Assembly: GCF_002197815.1 (NCBI RefSeq)
Contig: NZ_NIUB01000006.1
Location: forward strand, 62,001-126,000
Reading direction: 5' to 3'
Origin: Pseudomonas oleovorans subsp. oleovorans
GTDB lineage: Bacteria > Pseudomonadota > Gammaproteobacteria > Pseudomonadales > Pseudomonadaceae
Length of the DNA stretch: 64,000 nucleotides
Part shown: positions 8,670 through 17,121 of the stretch, in pieces
Numbering within the stretch: the first letter of the stretch is position 1
Layout of the letters: every line of letters starts with the position of its first letter
The notes under the pieces: model-generated
The model's input: the letters and a program-made list of their open reading frames with translations, nothing else
The model's database searches: none
What the model was told of the DNA's origin: nothing
Program-made: the position numbers and the translations under genes

Positions 8670-9691
8670 TTCAGCAGCCACTCATTCCAGCGGGCGGCAA
8701 TGGTGTTGCCATGCTCGGCCCAGTAGGCGAAGTCCAGGGTAACCTGGTCGGCGGCGTGAGCCGTGGGCAGGCTGGGCGCCAAGTCGGCTTCCAGGTGCGG
8801 GACGGAATCCAGATTCACCGGTGCATAGGCGGTCAGGTTGGCGAACTCGGCCTGGCCCTCGGCACTGCTGGCGGCAGCGAGGAATTTCATCGCGGCATCC
8901 TTGTTCTTGGCGCCCTTGGGGATGACCAGAAAATCGGCCATCACCAGGTTCTGCTTCCAGCTTACGCCTACCGATGCGCCTTCCTGTTCCAGTGCATGAA
9001 TGCGGCCGTTCCAGAATTGGCCGAGGCTGGCCTCGCCGGAGGCCAGCAGCTGTTGCGACTGGGCGCCGCCGCCCCACCAGACGATGTCCTTCTTGATGCT
9101 GTCGAGTTTCTTGAAGGCGCGATCCAGATCGAGCGGATACAGCTGCTCGGGCGTTACGCCGTCGGCCAGCAGGGCCAGTTCCAGCACGCCGGGGCTCGGC
9201 CATTTGTAGAGGGCGCGCTTGCCCGGGTAGGTGGCGGTGTCGAACAGAGCGCTCCAGTCCTGCGGCTGCTTGCCGCCCAGACGACGCTCGTTGTAGCCGA
9301 GCACGAAGGAGAAGAAGAAAGAGCCGACGCCGTGGTCGGAAACGAAGCGCGGATCGATGCGCTCGCGGTCGATGACGTTGAAGTCGAGCGGCTCCAGCAA
9401 GCCTTCGCGGGCAGCGCGCAGGGCGAAGTCGGCTTCCACGTCGACCACATCCCACTGCACGTTGCCGCTTTCGACCATGGCCTTGAGCTTGCCGTAGTCG
9501 GTGGGCCCATCCTGCAGCACGCGAATGCCGGTGGCTTCACTGAAGGGCGCGGCCCAGGCCTGTTTCTGCGCTTCCTGGGTGGTGCCGCCCCAGCTGACGA
9601 AGCTGAGGTTATCGGCTGCGGTGGCCGTGCCTGCGGTTATGGCCATCAGTGCGGTGGCGATTACCGCGGTAGCTGTTTTCTTGAACACCAT
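8666..9691 (-). CDS. Periplasmic solute-binding protein of the Pot-type ABC importer
   Basis: 341 aa. An N-terminal signal peptide (MVFKKTATAVIATALMAITA, cleavage near Ala-Ala-Asp) is followed by a type II binding-protein fold starting NLSFVSWGGTTQEAQ, like PotD/PotF and related putrescine/spermidine or opine binders. GAGGGC about 8 bp before the ATG at 9691 fixes the start; an upstream start would hide the signal peptide. It is first gene of the operon, 173 bp downstream of a predicted GntR operator. I infer uptake of the compound degraded by the neighbouring enzymes. Confidence 0.88.
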   Translation of the reverse strand: MVFKKTATAVIATALMAITAGTATAADNLSFVSWGGTTQEAQKQAWAAPFSEATGIRVLQDGPTDYGKLKAMVESGNVQWDVVDVEADFALRAAREGLLEPLDFNVIDRERIDPRFVSDHGVGSFFFSFVLGYNERRLGGKQPQDWSALFDTATYPGKRALYKWPSPGVLELALLADGVTPEQLYPLDLDRAFKKLDSIKKDIVWWGGGAQSQQLLASGEASLGQFWNGRIHALEQEGASVGVSWKQNLVMADFLVIPKGAKNKDAAMKFLAAASSAEGQAEFANLTAYAPVNLDSVPHLEADLAPSLPTAHAADQVTLDFAYWAEHGNTIAARWNEWLLK

Positions 9692-10058
9692 CTTGCTTGC
9701 CCTCGTTGTTGTGTTTGTACGCAAGCGGGCTTTTGCGATGCCCGCTTTTCAGGGAGCAGTGGCCCACCAGGGGCTTTAACAGTGGCCTTACCGATGCTGT
9801 TGTTGGTGCTTTCCCATGACTGGGGGCAGTGGTAATAATTACGGCCTACGGGATGTCATATTATGGTATTCCAAAAGTTGTGCAAGACCTAATCGATGGC
9901 ATTTTTCGCGGTGAGTGCAGGGGACTGCCGGGCGGCTGCGTAGGTGGCCACCAGGCGCTTCGGTAAGTGTTTGAAATAGAAAAACAAGTGCGCCTGAGCA
10001 CGATCTGGCGAGGCTGCTGGAGGATGGCACCGGAGCGGCGCCATCCGTCAGCTCGTGG
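9692..10058. other. Intergenic region upstream of the ABC operon
   Basis: There is no gene. It holds the GntR-type site at 9864-9873 and, on the minus strand, CATAAT next to that site, which could be the -10 box of the transporter promoter. A small GCGGGC/GCCCGC hairpin at 9727-9746 lies in the presumed leader. Confidence 0.55.
9864..9873. promoter_or_regulatory. Predicted GntR operator, site 2
   Basis: TGGTATTCCA differs from the perfect palindrome at one central base. On the minus strand it reads GGAATACCATAATA, so it shares the TAATA flank of the other sites and points towards the ABC operon. Confidence 0.6.
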
Positions 10059-11168
10059 TCATCCCTGGAAGGGGATGCTTTCCACAACTTCCAGGTCATA
10101 GCCCGTCAGGCCGGCATATTTGAGCGGCGGGCCGAGGTGGCGCAGCTTGCCCACACCCAGGTCCTGGAGGATCTGCGCGCCGGTGCCCACTTCGGAGTAG
10201 ATGCGCGACTGCGAACGGCTGAACTGCCGACGTGCTTGGGTCAGTTGCGGTACGCGCTCGAGCAGCGCCTGCGACGATTCGTTGTTGGCCAGCACCACGA
10301 CAACCCCGTGGCCGGCCTCGGCCACCTTCTGCAGGGCCGCCCACAGCGTCCAGTTCTGCGGGCCGTTGTACTCGGCACCAACCAGGTCGCGCAGCGGGTC
10401 GATCACATGCACGCGCACCAGGGTGGCCTCGTCGCGGCGGATGTCGCCCATCACCATGGCCATATGCACGCCGCCTTCGATGCGGTCCTCGTAGGTCACC
10501 AGGCGAAAGGTGCCATGCACCGTGGGCAGTTCGCGTTCGCCGATGCGGCTGACGGTGTGCTCGGTGCTCAGGCGGTAATGGATGAGGTCGGCGATGGTGC
10601 CGATCTTGATGCCGTGCTTCTCGGCGAAGGTTTCCAGATCGGGACGGCGGGCCATGCTGCCGTCTTCGTTCATCACCTCGACTATCACCGCCGCCGGGCT
10701 CAGCCCGGCCAGGCGCGCCAGGTCGCAGCCGGCCTCGGTGTGGCCGGCGCGGGTCAGCACGCCGCCCTCACGGGCGCGCAGGGGGAAGATATGGCCCGGC
10801 TGGACCAGGTCGTCCGCGCAGGCTTCGGGCGCCACGGCGGTGAGCACGGTGAGGCAGCGGTCGGCGGCGGAGATACCGGTGGTCACCCCCTGCGCCGCCT
10901 CGATGGAGACGGTGAAGGCGGTGGCGAAGGCGCTGCCGTTGGCCGGCACCATCTGCTCCAGACCCAGGCGCTGGCAGTGTTCGTCGGTCAGGGTCAGGCA
11001 GATCAGGCCGCGCGCCTCGCGCGCCATGAAGTTGATCGCTTCAGGCGTGCATTTCTCGGCCGCCAGCAGCAGATCGCCTTCGTTCTCGCGATCCTCGTCG
11101 TCGACCAGCAGCACCATCTTGCCTTGGCGGAAGTCTTCGATGATTTCTTCGATGGGGTTGAATGGCAT
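10059..11168 (-). CDS. ribB: 3,4-dihydroxy-2-butanone-4-phosphate synthase with degenerate GTP cyclohydrolase II-like domain (RibB paralogue)
   Basis: 369 aa. Residues 1-200 are a complete RibB domain with the acidic metal site [11 protein letters not shown] and the [11 protein letters not shown] segment. It makes the four-carbon precursor of riboflavin from ribulose 5-phosphate. The C-terminal half aligns with GTP cyclohydrolase II, but where RibA has its three zinc cysteines this protein reads [19 protein letters not shown] with no Cys, so that half is probably inactive, as in other Pseudomonas RibB proteins. Its place among flavin reductases and behind a GntR operator suggests extra flavin supply for a flavin-dependent catabolic step. 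Confidence 0.88.
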   Translation of the reverse strand: MPFNPIEEIIEDFRQGKMVLLVDDEDRENEGDLLLAAEKCTPEAINFMAREARGLICLTLTDEHCQRLGLEQMVPANGSAFATAFTVSIEAAQGVTTGISAADRCLTVLTAVAPEACADDLVQPGHIFPLRAREGGVLTRAGHTEAGCDLARLAGLSPAAVIVEVMNEDGSMARRPDLETFAEKHGIKIGTIADLIHYRLSTEHTVSRIGERELPTVHGTFRLVTYEDRIEGGVHMAMVMGDIRRDEATLVRVHVIDPLRDLVGAEYNGPQNWTLWAALQKVAEAGHGVVVVLANNESSQALLERVPQLTQARRQFSRSQSRIYSEVGTGAQILQDLGVGKLRHLGPPLKYAGLTGYDLEVVESIPFQG

Positions 11169-11204
11169 GTCGGGGTCCCGGGTGTGGATGTCGGTGAGCT
11201 TTAA

Positions 11205-11214
11205 TGGTATACCA
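11205..11214. promoter_or_regulatory. Predicted GntR operator, site 3 (divergent ribB / DUF1330 promoter)
   Basis: A perfect TGGTATACCA followed by TAATACC. It lies 37 bp before the ribB start (minus strand) and 35 bp before the DUF1330 start (plus strand), so one site can serve both. Confidence 0.72.
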
Positions 11215-11248
11215 TAATACCGTATTAACCGAAGCCTGGACGACCACC

Positions 11249-11536
11249 ATGAAGGCCTACTGGATTGCCCACGTCGATGTCACCGACCCTGCTCGATACG
11301 CCGAATACACCAGCCGTGCCCCTGCGGTGTTCGCCCACTTCGGTGGTCGACTGCTGGCCCGCGGCGGTCGCAGCGAAGCGCTGGAGGGCAGAGCCACGCC
11401 GCAGCGCAGTGTGGTGATCGAGTTCGAGTCCTATGAACAGGCGCTGGCCTGCTACCGCTCTGCGCAATACCAGGCGGCCTGCGCCCATCGCGTGGGCGCT
11501 GCGCAGGCTGAAGTAATCATAGTCGAGGGCATCTAG
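11249..11536 (+). CDS. DUF1330 family protein
   Basis: 95 aa, beginning MKAYWIAHVDVTDPARYAEY, a small ferredoxin-like alpha/beta barrel fold of the DUF1330 family. The Shine-Dalgarno is weak. The ATG at 11249 is chosen because the protein then starts at the family's usual MKAYW; earlier readings translate the operator. The biochemical function is unknown. Members often sit in catabolic clusters. It is divergent from ribB and shares its operator. Confidence 0.8.
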   Translation: MKAYWIAHVDVTDPARYAEYTSRAPAVFAHFGGRLLARGGRSEALEGRATPQRSVVIEFESYEQALACYRSAQYQAACAHRVGAAQAEVIIVEGI

Positions 11537-11556
11537 GCCGGCCTCGGCCTAACCGC

Positions 11557-11603
11557 AGCCCGGATGCAATCCGGACAAGCGTGCCCCGGATTGCATCCGG
11601 GCT
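11557..11603. repeat. Palindromic repeat (REP-like) after the DUF1330 gene
   Basis: Two 18-bp arms, AGCCCGGATGCAATCCGG and its exact complement, are separated by 11 bp. Single arms of the same family occur at 37932-37950 and 43759-43776. It could also end transcription between the converging genes. Confidence 0.8.
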
Positions 11604-11671
11604 ACCAAGGTGAACCGGCTCGTAGGGTGCGCCGTGCGCACCGAGGCAGATACGCGACGCGGTTTGGCGCC

Positions 11672-12235
11672 TTAGCGGATAAAGTGCACTCTGCCGCAGT
11701 CGTCGTTACCCATGTAGATGCCGTAGACGCCCGCCTGGCGTTCTTCGATATAGCGCTCGAGAATCTGCCGGATGGCCGGGTAGTAGATGCTCTCCCAGGG
11801 GATTTCCTCGGGTGCGAAGAAGCGGTAGGCAAGGGTTTCCGGGCCGTGCTGGCCGCTGATCTGCAGGACGGTGGCGCGGAAGATGATGTACACCTCGCTG
11901 ATCTTCGGCACGCTGAAGATGGAGTAGGGCGAGACGATCTCGGCGCGGATGCCGCTTTCCTCCCAGACTTCGCGCAGGGCGGCCTGTTCGGTGGTTTCGC
12001 CGTTTTCCATGAAGCCGGCCGGCAGCGTCCAGGTGCCCGGCCGCGGCGGGATGGCGCGCTGGCACAGCAGGTACTTGCCGTCCTGCTCGATGATGCAGCC
12101 GGCGATGACCTTGGGATTTTCGTAGTGGATGTAGCCGCAGGCCGCGCAGATCAGCCGTTCGTGGGTGTCCCCGACCGGCTGCCGGCGGCTGAGGCCGGCG
12201 TCGCCGCATTGCGGACAGAAGCGCGGGCTGGGCAT
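11672..12235 (-). CDS. NUDIX hydrolase with N-terminal zinc ribbon, copy 1
   Basis: 187 aa. Cys7-x2-Cys10 and Cys30-x2-Cys33 form an N-terminal zinc ribbon. The NUDIX box GFMENGETTEQAALREVWEE lies near residues 71-90. The family hydrolyses nucleoside diphosphate derivatives such as NADH, FAD or ADP-ribose; the substrate cannot be read here. It is four bases downstream of the GntR gene and cotranscribed with it. A related protein with the same two-domain plan is encoded at 45230-45784. Its link to flavin metabolism in this block is only a guess. Confidence 0.85.
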   Translation of the reverse strand: MPSPRFCPQCGDAGLSRRQPVGDTHERLICAACGYIHYENPKVIAGCIIEQDGKYLLCQRAIPPRPGTWTLPAGFMENGETTEQAALREVWEESGIRAEIVSPYSIFSVPKISEVYIIFRATVLQISGQHGPETLAYRFFAPEEIPWESIYYPAIRQILERYIEERQAGVYGIYMGNDDCGRVHFIR

Positions 12236-12239
12236 GGCG

Positions 12240-12992
12240 TCAACGTCCTATGCGCGGCTCGTTGAGCGCGATGGGGGGGACGAAGTCGCGAACCTCGCCC
12301 GGCTCGTCCTGCTTGGACTTGAGGTAGTCCAGCGCCACCTTGGCTGCGGCGCGCACGTGGTCCACCGAGGCCTGGTGCGCCGCCAGCGGGTCGCCACTCT
12401 TGATCGCCTCGACGATGCGCTCCATTTCCTGGTTGCTGCTGCCACGGCGGTTGCTCTGCGACACCGAGGTGGCGCGCAGGTAGCTGATGCGGGCCTGCAG
12501 TTGGCGCAGCTGGGTCGCCGCGATCTGGTTACCGGAGCCTTCGAGCAGTACGTCGTAGAAACCCTGCACGGAATCGAGCACCTGCTGCAATTCGCCGCTT
12601 GCCAGCACCTTGCGGTTCTCCTCCAGCGCCTTTTCCAGGGCGCGGATGTCCTTGGGCTTGGCATTGAGGGTGAACAGCTGGACGATCAGCCCTTCGAGCA
12701 CGCAACGCAGCTCGTAGATGTCGCGTGCGTCTTCCAGGGTGATGATGGCCACGCGCGGACCTTTGGCGCCGGCGAACTCCACCAGTCCTTCGGACTCCAG
12801 GTGACGCAGTGCTTCGCGCACCGAGGTGCGGCTGACGCCCAGGCGGTCGCACAGGTCGCGTTCCACCAGCCGATCGCCAGGCAGCAGTTGAAAGTTCATG
12901 ATGGCGCCGCGCAACTTGTCGAGCACGATTTCGCGCAGGGTGACGGGGTTGCGATTAACCTTGAAGCTATCGTCGAGTGGCAGGCGTTTCAT
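12240..12992 (-). CDS. GntR-family transcriptional regulator, FadR/FCD subgroup
   Basis: 250 aa. The winged helix at residues 20-85 (LREIVLDKLRGAI, DLCDRLGVSRTSVREALRHL) is followed by an all-helical FCD effector domain (residues 95-220) with the Asp and His positions expected for metal or carboxylate binding. FCD regulators of this kind often bind TGGT-N-ACCA or GGTATA half-sites, and five TGGTATACCA-like palindromes precede the neighbouring operons, so this is the likely owner. No site precedes its own gene. The ATG at 12992 is preferred over upstream alternatives because it starts the conserved region. Confidence 0.88.
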   Translation of the reverse strand: MKRLPLDDSFKVNRNPVTLREIVLDKLRGAIMNFQLLPGDRLVERDLCDRLGVSRTSVREALRHLESEGLVEFAGAKGPRVAIITLEDARDIYELRCVLEGLIVQLFTLNAKPKDIRALEKALEENRKVLASGELQQVLDSVQGFYDVLLEGSGNQIAATQLRQLQARISYLRATSVSQSNRRGSSNQEMERIVEAIKSGDPLAAHQASVDHVRAAAKVALDYLKSKQDEPGEVRDFVPPIALNEPRIGR

Positions 12993-13021
12993 GGGTTCCG
13001 CTCTTTTGAGGCTATCCGTAG

Positions 13022-13056
13022 AAAAACAACGAAGGAGCACCCGAGGGCGCTCCTTC
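13022..13056 (-). terminator. Rho-independent terminator after the CMD-family gene
   Basis: On the minus strand GAAGGAGC, a 10-nt loop and GCTCCTTC are followed by GTTGTTTTT. It separates the enzyme operon from the GntR-NUDIX pair. Confidence 0.85.
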
Positions 13057-13072
13057 AACAGTTTCACCGGCC

Positions 13073-13456
13073 CTACTGCTCCGCCTCAGCTTCAGCGAAA
13101 GCTTCGCGAGCGATGCGGAAGCTGTCCACTGCTGCAGGTACGCCGCAATAGATGCCGACCTGCAACAAGATCTCGCGGATCTGCTCACGGCTCAGGCCAT
13201 TGCGCAGGGCGCCGCGAATGTGCAGCTTTAGCTCATGAGGGCGATTGAGGGCCGAAATCATCGCCAAGTTTATCATGCTGCGCTCTTTCAGCGATAAACC
13301 CTCGCGCCCCCACACGTGGCCCCAGCAATACTCGGTGACCAGCTCCTGAAGCGGCCGGTTGAAGTCATCGGCGTTCTCGATGGATTTGTTGACGTAGGCC
13401 TCGCCCAGCACCTGGGTGCGAATGGCCAGGCCCTTGTCGTATTTCTCGTTGCTCAT
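13073..13456 (-). CDS. Carboxymuconolactone decarboxylase (AhpD-like) family protein
   Basis: 127 aa. The central region, with ELVTEYCWGHVWGREGLS followed by MINLAMISALNRPHELKLH, matches the CMD fold, close to 4-carboxymuconolactone decarboxylases. It has one Cys in EYCWG and one in the GIYCGVP segment, so it is not the AhpD C-x2-C peroxidase type. It is 18 bp downstream of the semialdehyde dehydrogenase, in the same operon. It may decarboxylate or isomerise a ring-cleavage intermediate, but the substrate is unknown. Confidence 0.85.
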   Translation of the reverse strand: MSNEKYDKGLAIRTQVLGEAYVNKSIENADDFNRPLQELVTEYCWGHVWGREGLSLKERSMINLAMISALNRPHELKLHIRGALRNGLSREQIREILLQVGIYCGVPAAVDSFRIAREAFAEAEAEQ

Positions 13457-13474
13457 GTGCTTGTCCTTCTGTGG

Positions 13475-14914
13475 TTACAGGCCACCCATGAGGGTGTACT
13501 TGATCTCCAGATAGTCTTCGATACCGTATTTAGAGCCTTCACGGCCCAGGCCCGATGACTTGACGCCGCCGAAGGGGGCCACCTCGGTGGATATCAGCCC
13601 CTCGTTGATGCCGACCATGCCATATTCCAGCGACTCGCTCATGCGCCAGGCGCGGCCCAGATCCTTGGTATAGCAGTAGGCGGCCAGGCCGTACTCGGTG
13701 TCATTGGCTAGGTGCACGGCCTCGGCTTCGTCGGTGAAGCGGAACACCGCGGCCAGGGGGCCGAAGGTTTCCTCGCGTGCCACCTTCATCTCAGCCGTTA
13801 CATCGGCCAGCACCGTCGGCAGGAAGAAACCGTGGCCCAGCGGATGGCGCTCACCACCGGCGATCAGGCGTGCGCCTTTGGCCAGCGCGTCCTGCACATG
13901 GTCGGCGACTTTCTCCACCGCGCGCTGGTTGATCAGCGGGCCGAGCTTGACGCCCTCGGCGAAGCCATCGCCCACCGCCAGTTCGGCGACCCGTTCGGCC
14001 AGCCGCGCGACGAAGGCGTCGTGAATGCCGTCCTGCACCAGGAAGCGGTTGACGCACACGCAGGTCTGTCCGGCGTTGCGGTACTTGGCGATCAGCGCGC
14101 CTTCCACGGCCTTTTCCAGATCGGCGTCGTCGAAGACGATGAACGGCGCGTTACCGCCCAGCTCCAGCGAAACCTTCTTCAGGGTATTGGCAGACTGCGC
14201 CATCAGCAGCTTGCCGATCGGCGTCGAGCCGGTGAAGGAGAGCTTGCGCACCAGCGCGCTGCTGGTCAGCTCGCCGCCGATGGCCACGGCGTCGCCAGTG
14301 ACCACATTGAGCACGCCGGCGGGAATGCCGGCTTGTTCGGCGAGGACCATCAGGGCCAGCGCGCTGAAGGGGGTTTCCGGTGCTGGCTTGATGATGCAGG
14401 TGCAGCCGGCGGCCAGGGCCGGGCCGACCTTGCGAGTGATCATCGCCGCCGGGAAGTTCCACGGTGTGATCGCAGCGACCACGCCGATCGGCTCCTTGCT
14501 GACGACGATGCGTGCATCGCCCTTGTGGCTCGGGATGGTGTCGCCGTAGACGCGTTTGGCTTCCTCGGCGAACCATTCGATGAAACTGGCGGCGTAAAGG
14601 ATCTCGCCCTTGGCCTCGGCCAGTGGCTTGCCTTGCTCGAGGGTAAGAATGCGCGCCAGTTCGTCGGTGTGATCGAGAATCAGCGCATGCCAGCGCTTGA
14701 GCAGGTTGCTGCGTTCCTTGGCGGTCAGTGCCCGCCAGGCCGGCCAGGCGCCATTGGCCGCAGTGATGGCCTGACGTGCCTCTGCCGCGCCCATGTGCGG
14801 CACGCTGCCGATCTGCTGGCCGTTGGCTGGGTTGAAGATGGCCTGGGTCGCGCCGTCCCGGGCATCGAGCCAGTGCCCGTCGATATAGGCCTGTTGGCGC
14901 AGCAAAGCATTCAT
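13475..14914 (-). CDS. NAD(P)-dependent succinate-semialdehyde dehydrogenase family protein (GabD-like)
   Basis: 479 aa aldehyde dehydrogenase. The catalytic Glu251 lies in LELGG, the catalytic Cys285 in GQTCVC, and PWNFP (151-155) contributes to the cofactor site. The C-terminal VAPFGGVKSSGLGREG is typical of succinate-semialdehyde dehydrogenases. It oxidises succinate semialdehyde to succinate, which would feed the end product of the pathway into the TCA cycle. The start at 14914 (MNALLRQQAY) gives the usual length. It is followed by the CMD-family gene, and a palindromic repeat lies in its 227-bp upstream gap. Confidence 0.88.
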   Translation of the reverse strand: MNALLRQQAYIDGHWLDARDGATQAIFNPANGQQIGSVPHMGAAEARQAITAANGAWPAWRALTAKERSNLLKRWHALILDHTDELARILTLEQGKPLAEAKGEILYAASFIEWFAEEAKRVYGDTIPSHKGDARIVVSKEPIGVVAAITPWNFPAAMITRKVGPALAAGCTCIIKPAPETPFSALALMVLAEQAGIPAGVLNVVTGDAVAIGGELTSSALVRKLSFTGSTPIGKLLMAQSANTLKKVSLELGGNAPFIVFDDADLEKAVEGALIAKYRNAGQTCVCVNRFLVQDGIHDAFVARLAERVAELAVGDGFAEGVKLGPLINQRAVEKVADHVQDALAKGARLIAGGERHPLGHGFFLPTVLADVTAEMKVAREETFGPLAAVFRFTDEAEAVHLANDTEYGLAAYCYTKDLGRAWRMSESLEYGMVGINEGLISTEVAPFGGVKSSGLGREGSKYGIEDYLEIKYTLMGGL

Positions 14915-15003
14915 GGCGGCTCCCTTGAAAGGTGCGGGCAGCGAGCGCGGCGGCTCGCTGCGACGAATAAACGGGGCTCTGTACGAGTTAGCTGTCGAAC
15001 GCC

Positions 15004-15054
15004 CTGTAGGAGCGGATTTATCCGCGAAAATCGCGGCTGAAGCCGCTCCTACAG
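15004..15054. repeat. Palindromic intergenic repeat (GTAGGAGC family)
   Basis: Outer arms CTGTAGGAGCGG and CCGCTCCTACAG enclose an inner CCGCGA/TCGCGG hairpin. The type is common in Pseudomonas intergenic DNA. A related element lies at 44607-44679. Confidence 0.85.
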
Positions 15055-15141
15055 CAGCTAGATCGGCGCAGCGACAGCCAAATACGACATGGCCCAACAA
15101 GACCGCGACCGAGGGTGAGTGGGCGCGGTCGTAAGCGGGTA

Positions 15142-15627
15142 TCAGGCGATGGAGGGCAGGGCGCCGAGCTTGCCGCGGTGGTAAACCATGGGCGTCACCT
15201 CCTGCTCGGGCAGGATCAGGTTCTGCACCGCACCGACGATGATGGCGTGATCGCCACCGTCGTACTCGCGCCACAGTTCGCACTCGATGATAGCGGTCGC
15301 CTTGCTCAGCAGCGGGTTGCCAAGTTCGCTCAGCGTCCATTCGATACCCTGTGCCTTGTCCTTGCCCTTGCCGGCGAAAGCGTAGGCTTCGGCCTGCTGG
15401 TCGGCGCATAGCAGGTGGATGGCGAAGCGCTTGCTGTCGCGCAGGATCGGGTAGGTGTCAGAGGCGTAGTTAGGGCAGAACAGCACCAGCGCCGGGTCGA
15501 TCGACAGGGCGCTGAAGGCGCTGGCGGTGATGCCGACGATGCCGCCTTCGCTGTCCAGGGTGGTCACCACGGTGACGCCGGACGGGAAGGAGCCCATCAC
15601 TTCTTTATAAATGCCGGGTTCGATCAT
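15142..15627 (-). CDS. Flavin reductase (HpaC/RutF-like), copy 2
   Basis: 161 aa, same length and about 78 percent identical to the copy at 5012-5497, with MGSFPSGVTVVTT and TASAFSALSIDPALVLFCP intact. It starts 12 bp after the aldehyde dehydrogenase stop, its GGAG overlapping that stop, so it is cotranscribed with the DUF1185-hydrolase-ALDH genes. In the trigonelline route a flavin reductase of this type feeds a luciferase-like monooxygenase; here the oxygenase is not present. It could serve an oxygenase encoded elsewhere. Confidence 0.88.
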   Translation of the reverse strand: MIEPGIYKEVMGSFPSGVTVVTTLDSEGGIVGITASAFSALSIDPALVLFCPNYASDTYPILRDSKRFAIHLLCADQQAEAYAFAGKGKDKAQGIEWTLSELGNPLLSKATAIIECELWREYDGGDHAIIVGAVQNLILPEQEVTPMVYHRGKLGALPSIA

Positions 15628-15639
15628 TTTAGGAATCTC

Positions 15640-17121
15640 CTAGCGCATCACGAAAGGGTCGGGCATGGGCGCCTGCGAGAGGTTGATCCACACCGTCTTG
15701 AGCTCGGTGTAGGCCAGCACCGAATCGATGCCGCTCTCGCGGCCATAGCCGCTATTGTGGAAGCCGCCGATCGGCGCCATGGCAGATACCGCGCGGTAGG
15801 TGTTGATCCATATGATCCCGGAGCGCACATCGCGCGCCATGCGGTGGGCGCGGCCGAGGTCGCGAGTCCAGATGCCGGCGGCGAGACCGAACTGCGAGTC
15901 GTTGGCCATGGCCAACGCCTCAGCCTCGTCCTTGAAGCGGATCACCGAGGCCACCGGGCCGAACACTTCTTCCTGCATGATCTTCATCGAGTGACGGTCA
16001 CACTCGAACAGGGTCGGTTCGTAGTACCAACCCTTGGCGTCGATTTCGGGACGCTTGCCGCCCATGCGCAGGCGGGCGCCTTCAGCCTGGGCTTCGGCGA
16101 CCAGACCTTCGACCACTGCGAGCTGCTGGGCGGTGGCCATGGGGCCCATCTCGCTGGCGTCGTCCTGCGGGTTGCCGATGCGGATGCGCTTGGCGCGTTC
16201 GATCAGACGCTCGACGAACTCGTCGTAAATCTCGTCCTGGACCAGCAGGCGTGAGCCCGCTACGCAGCTCTGTCCGGAGGCGGCATAGATGCCGGCCACG
16301 GCGCCGTTGATGGCGCTGTCCAGATCGGCGTCGGCGAAGATGATGTTGGGCGATTTGCCGCCCAGTTCCAGCGACAGCTTGGCGAAGTTCTCCGCGCTGC
16401 TGCGCACCACGTGACGGGCAGTGGCGGCACCGCCGGTGAAGGCGATCTTGCGTACCAGCGGATGACGGGTCAGCGCCGCGCCGGTGCTCGGGCCGAAGCC
16501 GGTGACCACATTAACCACACCTGCCGGGAAGCCAGCCTCCAGTGCCAGGCGCGCCAGCTCGAGGATGGTCGCCGAGGCATGCTCGGAGGGCTTCAGGACG
16601 ATGGTGTTACCGGCCGCCAGGGCTGGTGCCAGCTTGATCGCGGTCAGGTACAGCGGGCTGTTCCAGGGGATGATGCCTGCCACCACGCCGATCGGCTCGT
16701 GCACCGTGTAGCCGAACATTTCCGGCTTGTCGAGGGGCAGGGTGCCGCCTTCGAGCTTGTCGGCCAGGCCCGCGGTGTAGTGAAAGAACTCTGGTAGGTA
16801 GCCGACCTGTCCGCGGGTCTCGCGGATCAGCTTGCCGTTATCGCGGCTTTCCAGCTGGGCCAGGTGCTCCTTGTTCTCGGCGATCAGATCACCCAGGCGG
16901 CGCAGCAGCTTGCCGCGCGCGGTGGCCGACAGGCTGCGCCAGGCCGTGCTTTCGAAGGCATGCTGTGCGGCCTGCACGGCGCGCTCGACGTCCTGTTCGT
17001 CGGCATCCGGCAGTTCGGCCCAGGGTTCGGCCAGAGCCGGGTTGAGGCTCTGAAAGGTCTTGCCGGAGAGCGCATCGACCCATTGGCCGTCGATGCACAT
17101 CTGGAAGCGGGCGAGTGTCAT
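15640..17121 (-). CDS. Aldehyde dehydrogenase family protein (TgnC-like candidate)
   Basis: 493 aa. Catalytic Glu252 in LELGGKSP and Cys286 in SGQSCVAGS, with PWNSP at 152-156. It belongs to the broad NAD-dependent aldehyde dehydrogenase family. The combination with an alpha/beta hydrolase, a flavin reductase and a succinate-semialdehyde dehydrogenase resembles the trigonelline cluster, where TgnC oxidises a hydroxy-butyrolactone/semialdehyde intermediate; that assignment is inference. Its ATG overlaps the hydrolase stop (ATGA). Other possibilities include betaine-aldehyde or hydroxymuconic-semialdehyde dehydrogenase activity. Confidence 0.85.
   Translation of the reverse strand: MTLARFQMCIDGQWVDALSGKTFQSLNPALAEPWAELPDADEQDVERAVQAAQHAFESTAWRSLSATARGKLLRRLGDLIAENKEHLAQLESRDNGKLIRETRGQVGYLPEFFHYTAGLADKLEGGTLPLDKPEMFGYTVHEPIGVVAGIIPWNSPLYLTAIKLAPALAAGNTIVLKPSEHASATILELARLALEAGFPAGVVNVVTGFGPSTGAALTRHPLVRKIAFTGGAATARHVVRSSAENFAKLSLELGGKSPNIIFADADLDSAINGAVAGIYAASGQSCVAGSRLLVQDEIYDEFVERLIERAKRIRIGNPQDDASEMGPMATAQQLAVVEGLVAEAQAEGARLRMGGKRPEIDAKGWYYEPTLFECDRHSMKIMQEEVFGPVASVIRFKDEAEALAMANDSQFGLAAGIWTRDLGRAHRMARDVRSGIIWINTYRAVSAMAPIGGFHNSGYGRESGIDSVLAYTELKTVWINLSQAPMPDPFVMR

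Noticed and set aside
9727..9746. GCGGGC/GCCCGC hairpin as a plus-strand terminator
   Set aside because: No plus-strand gene ends before it; it is more likely a leader structure of the minus-strand ABC operon.
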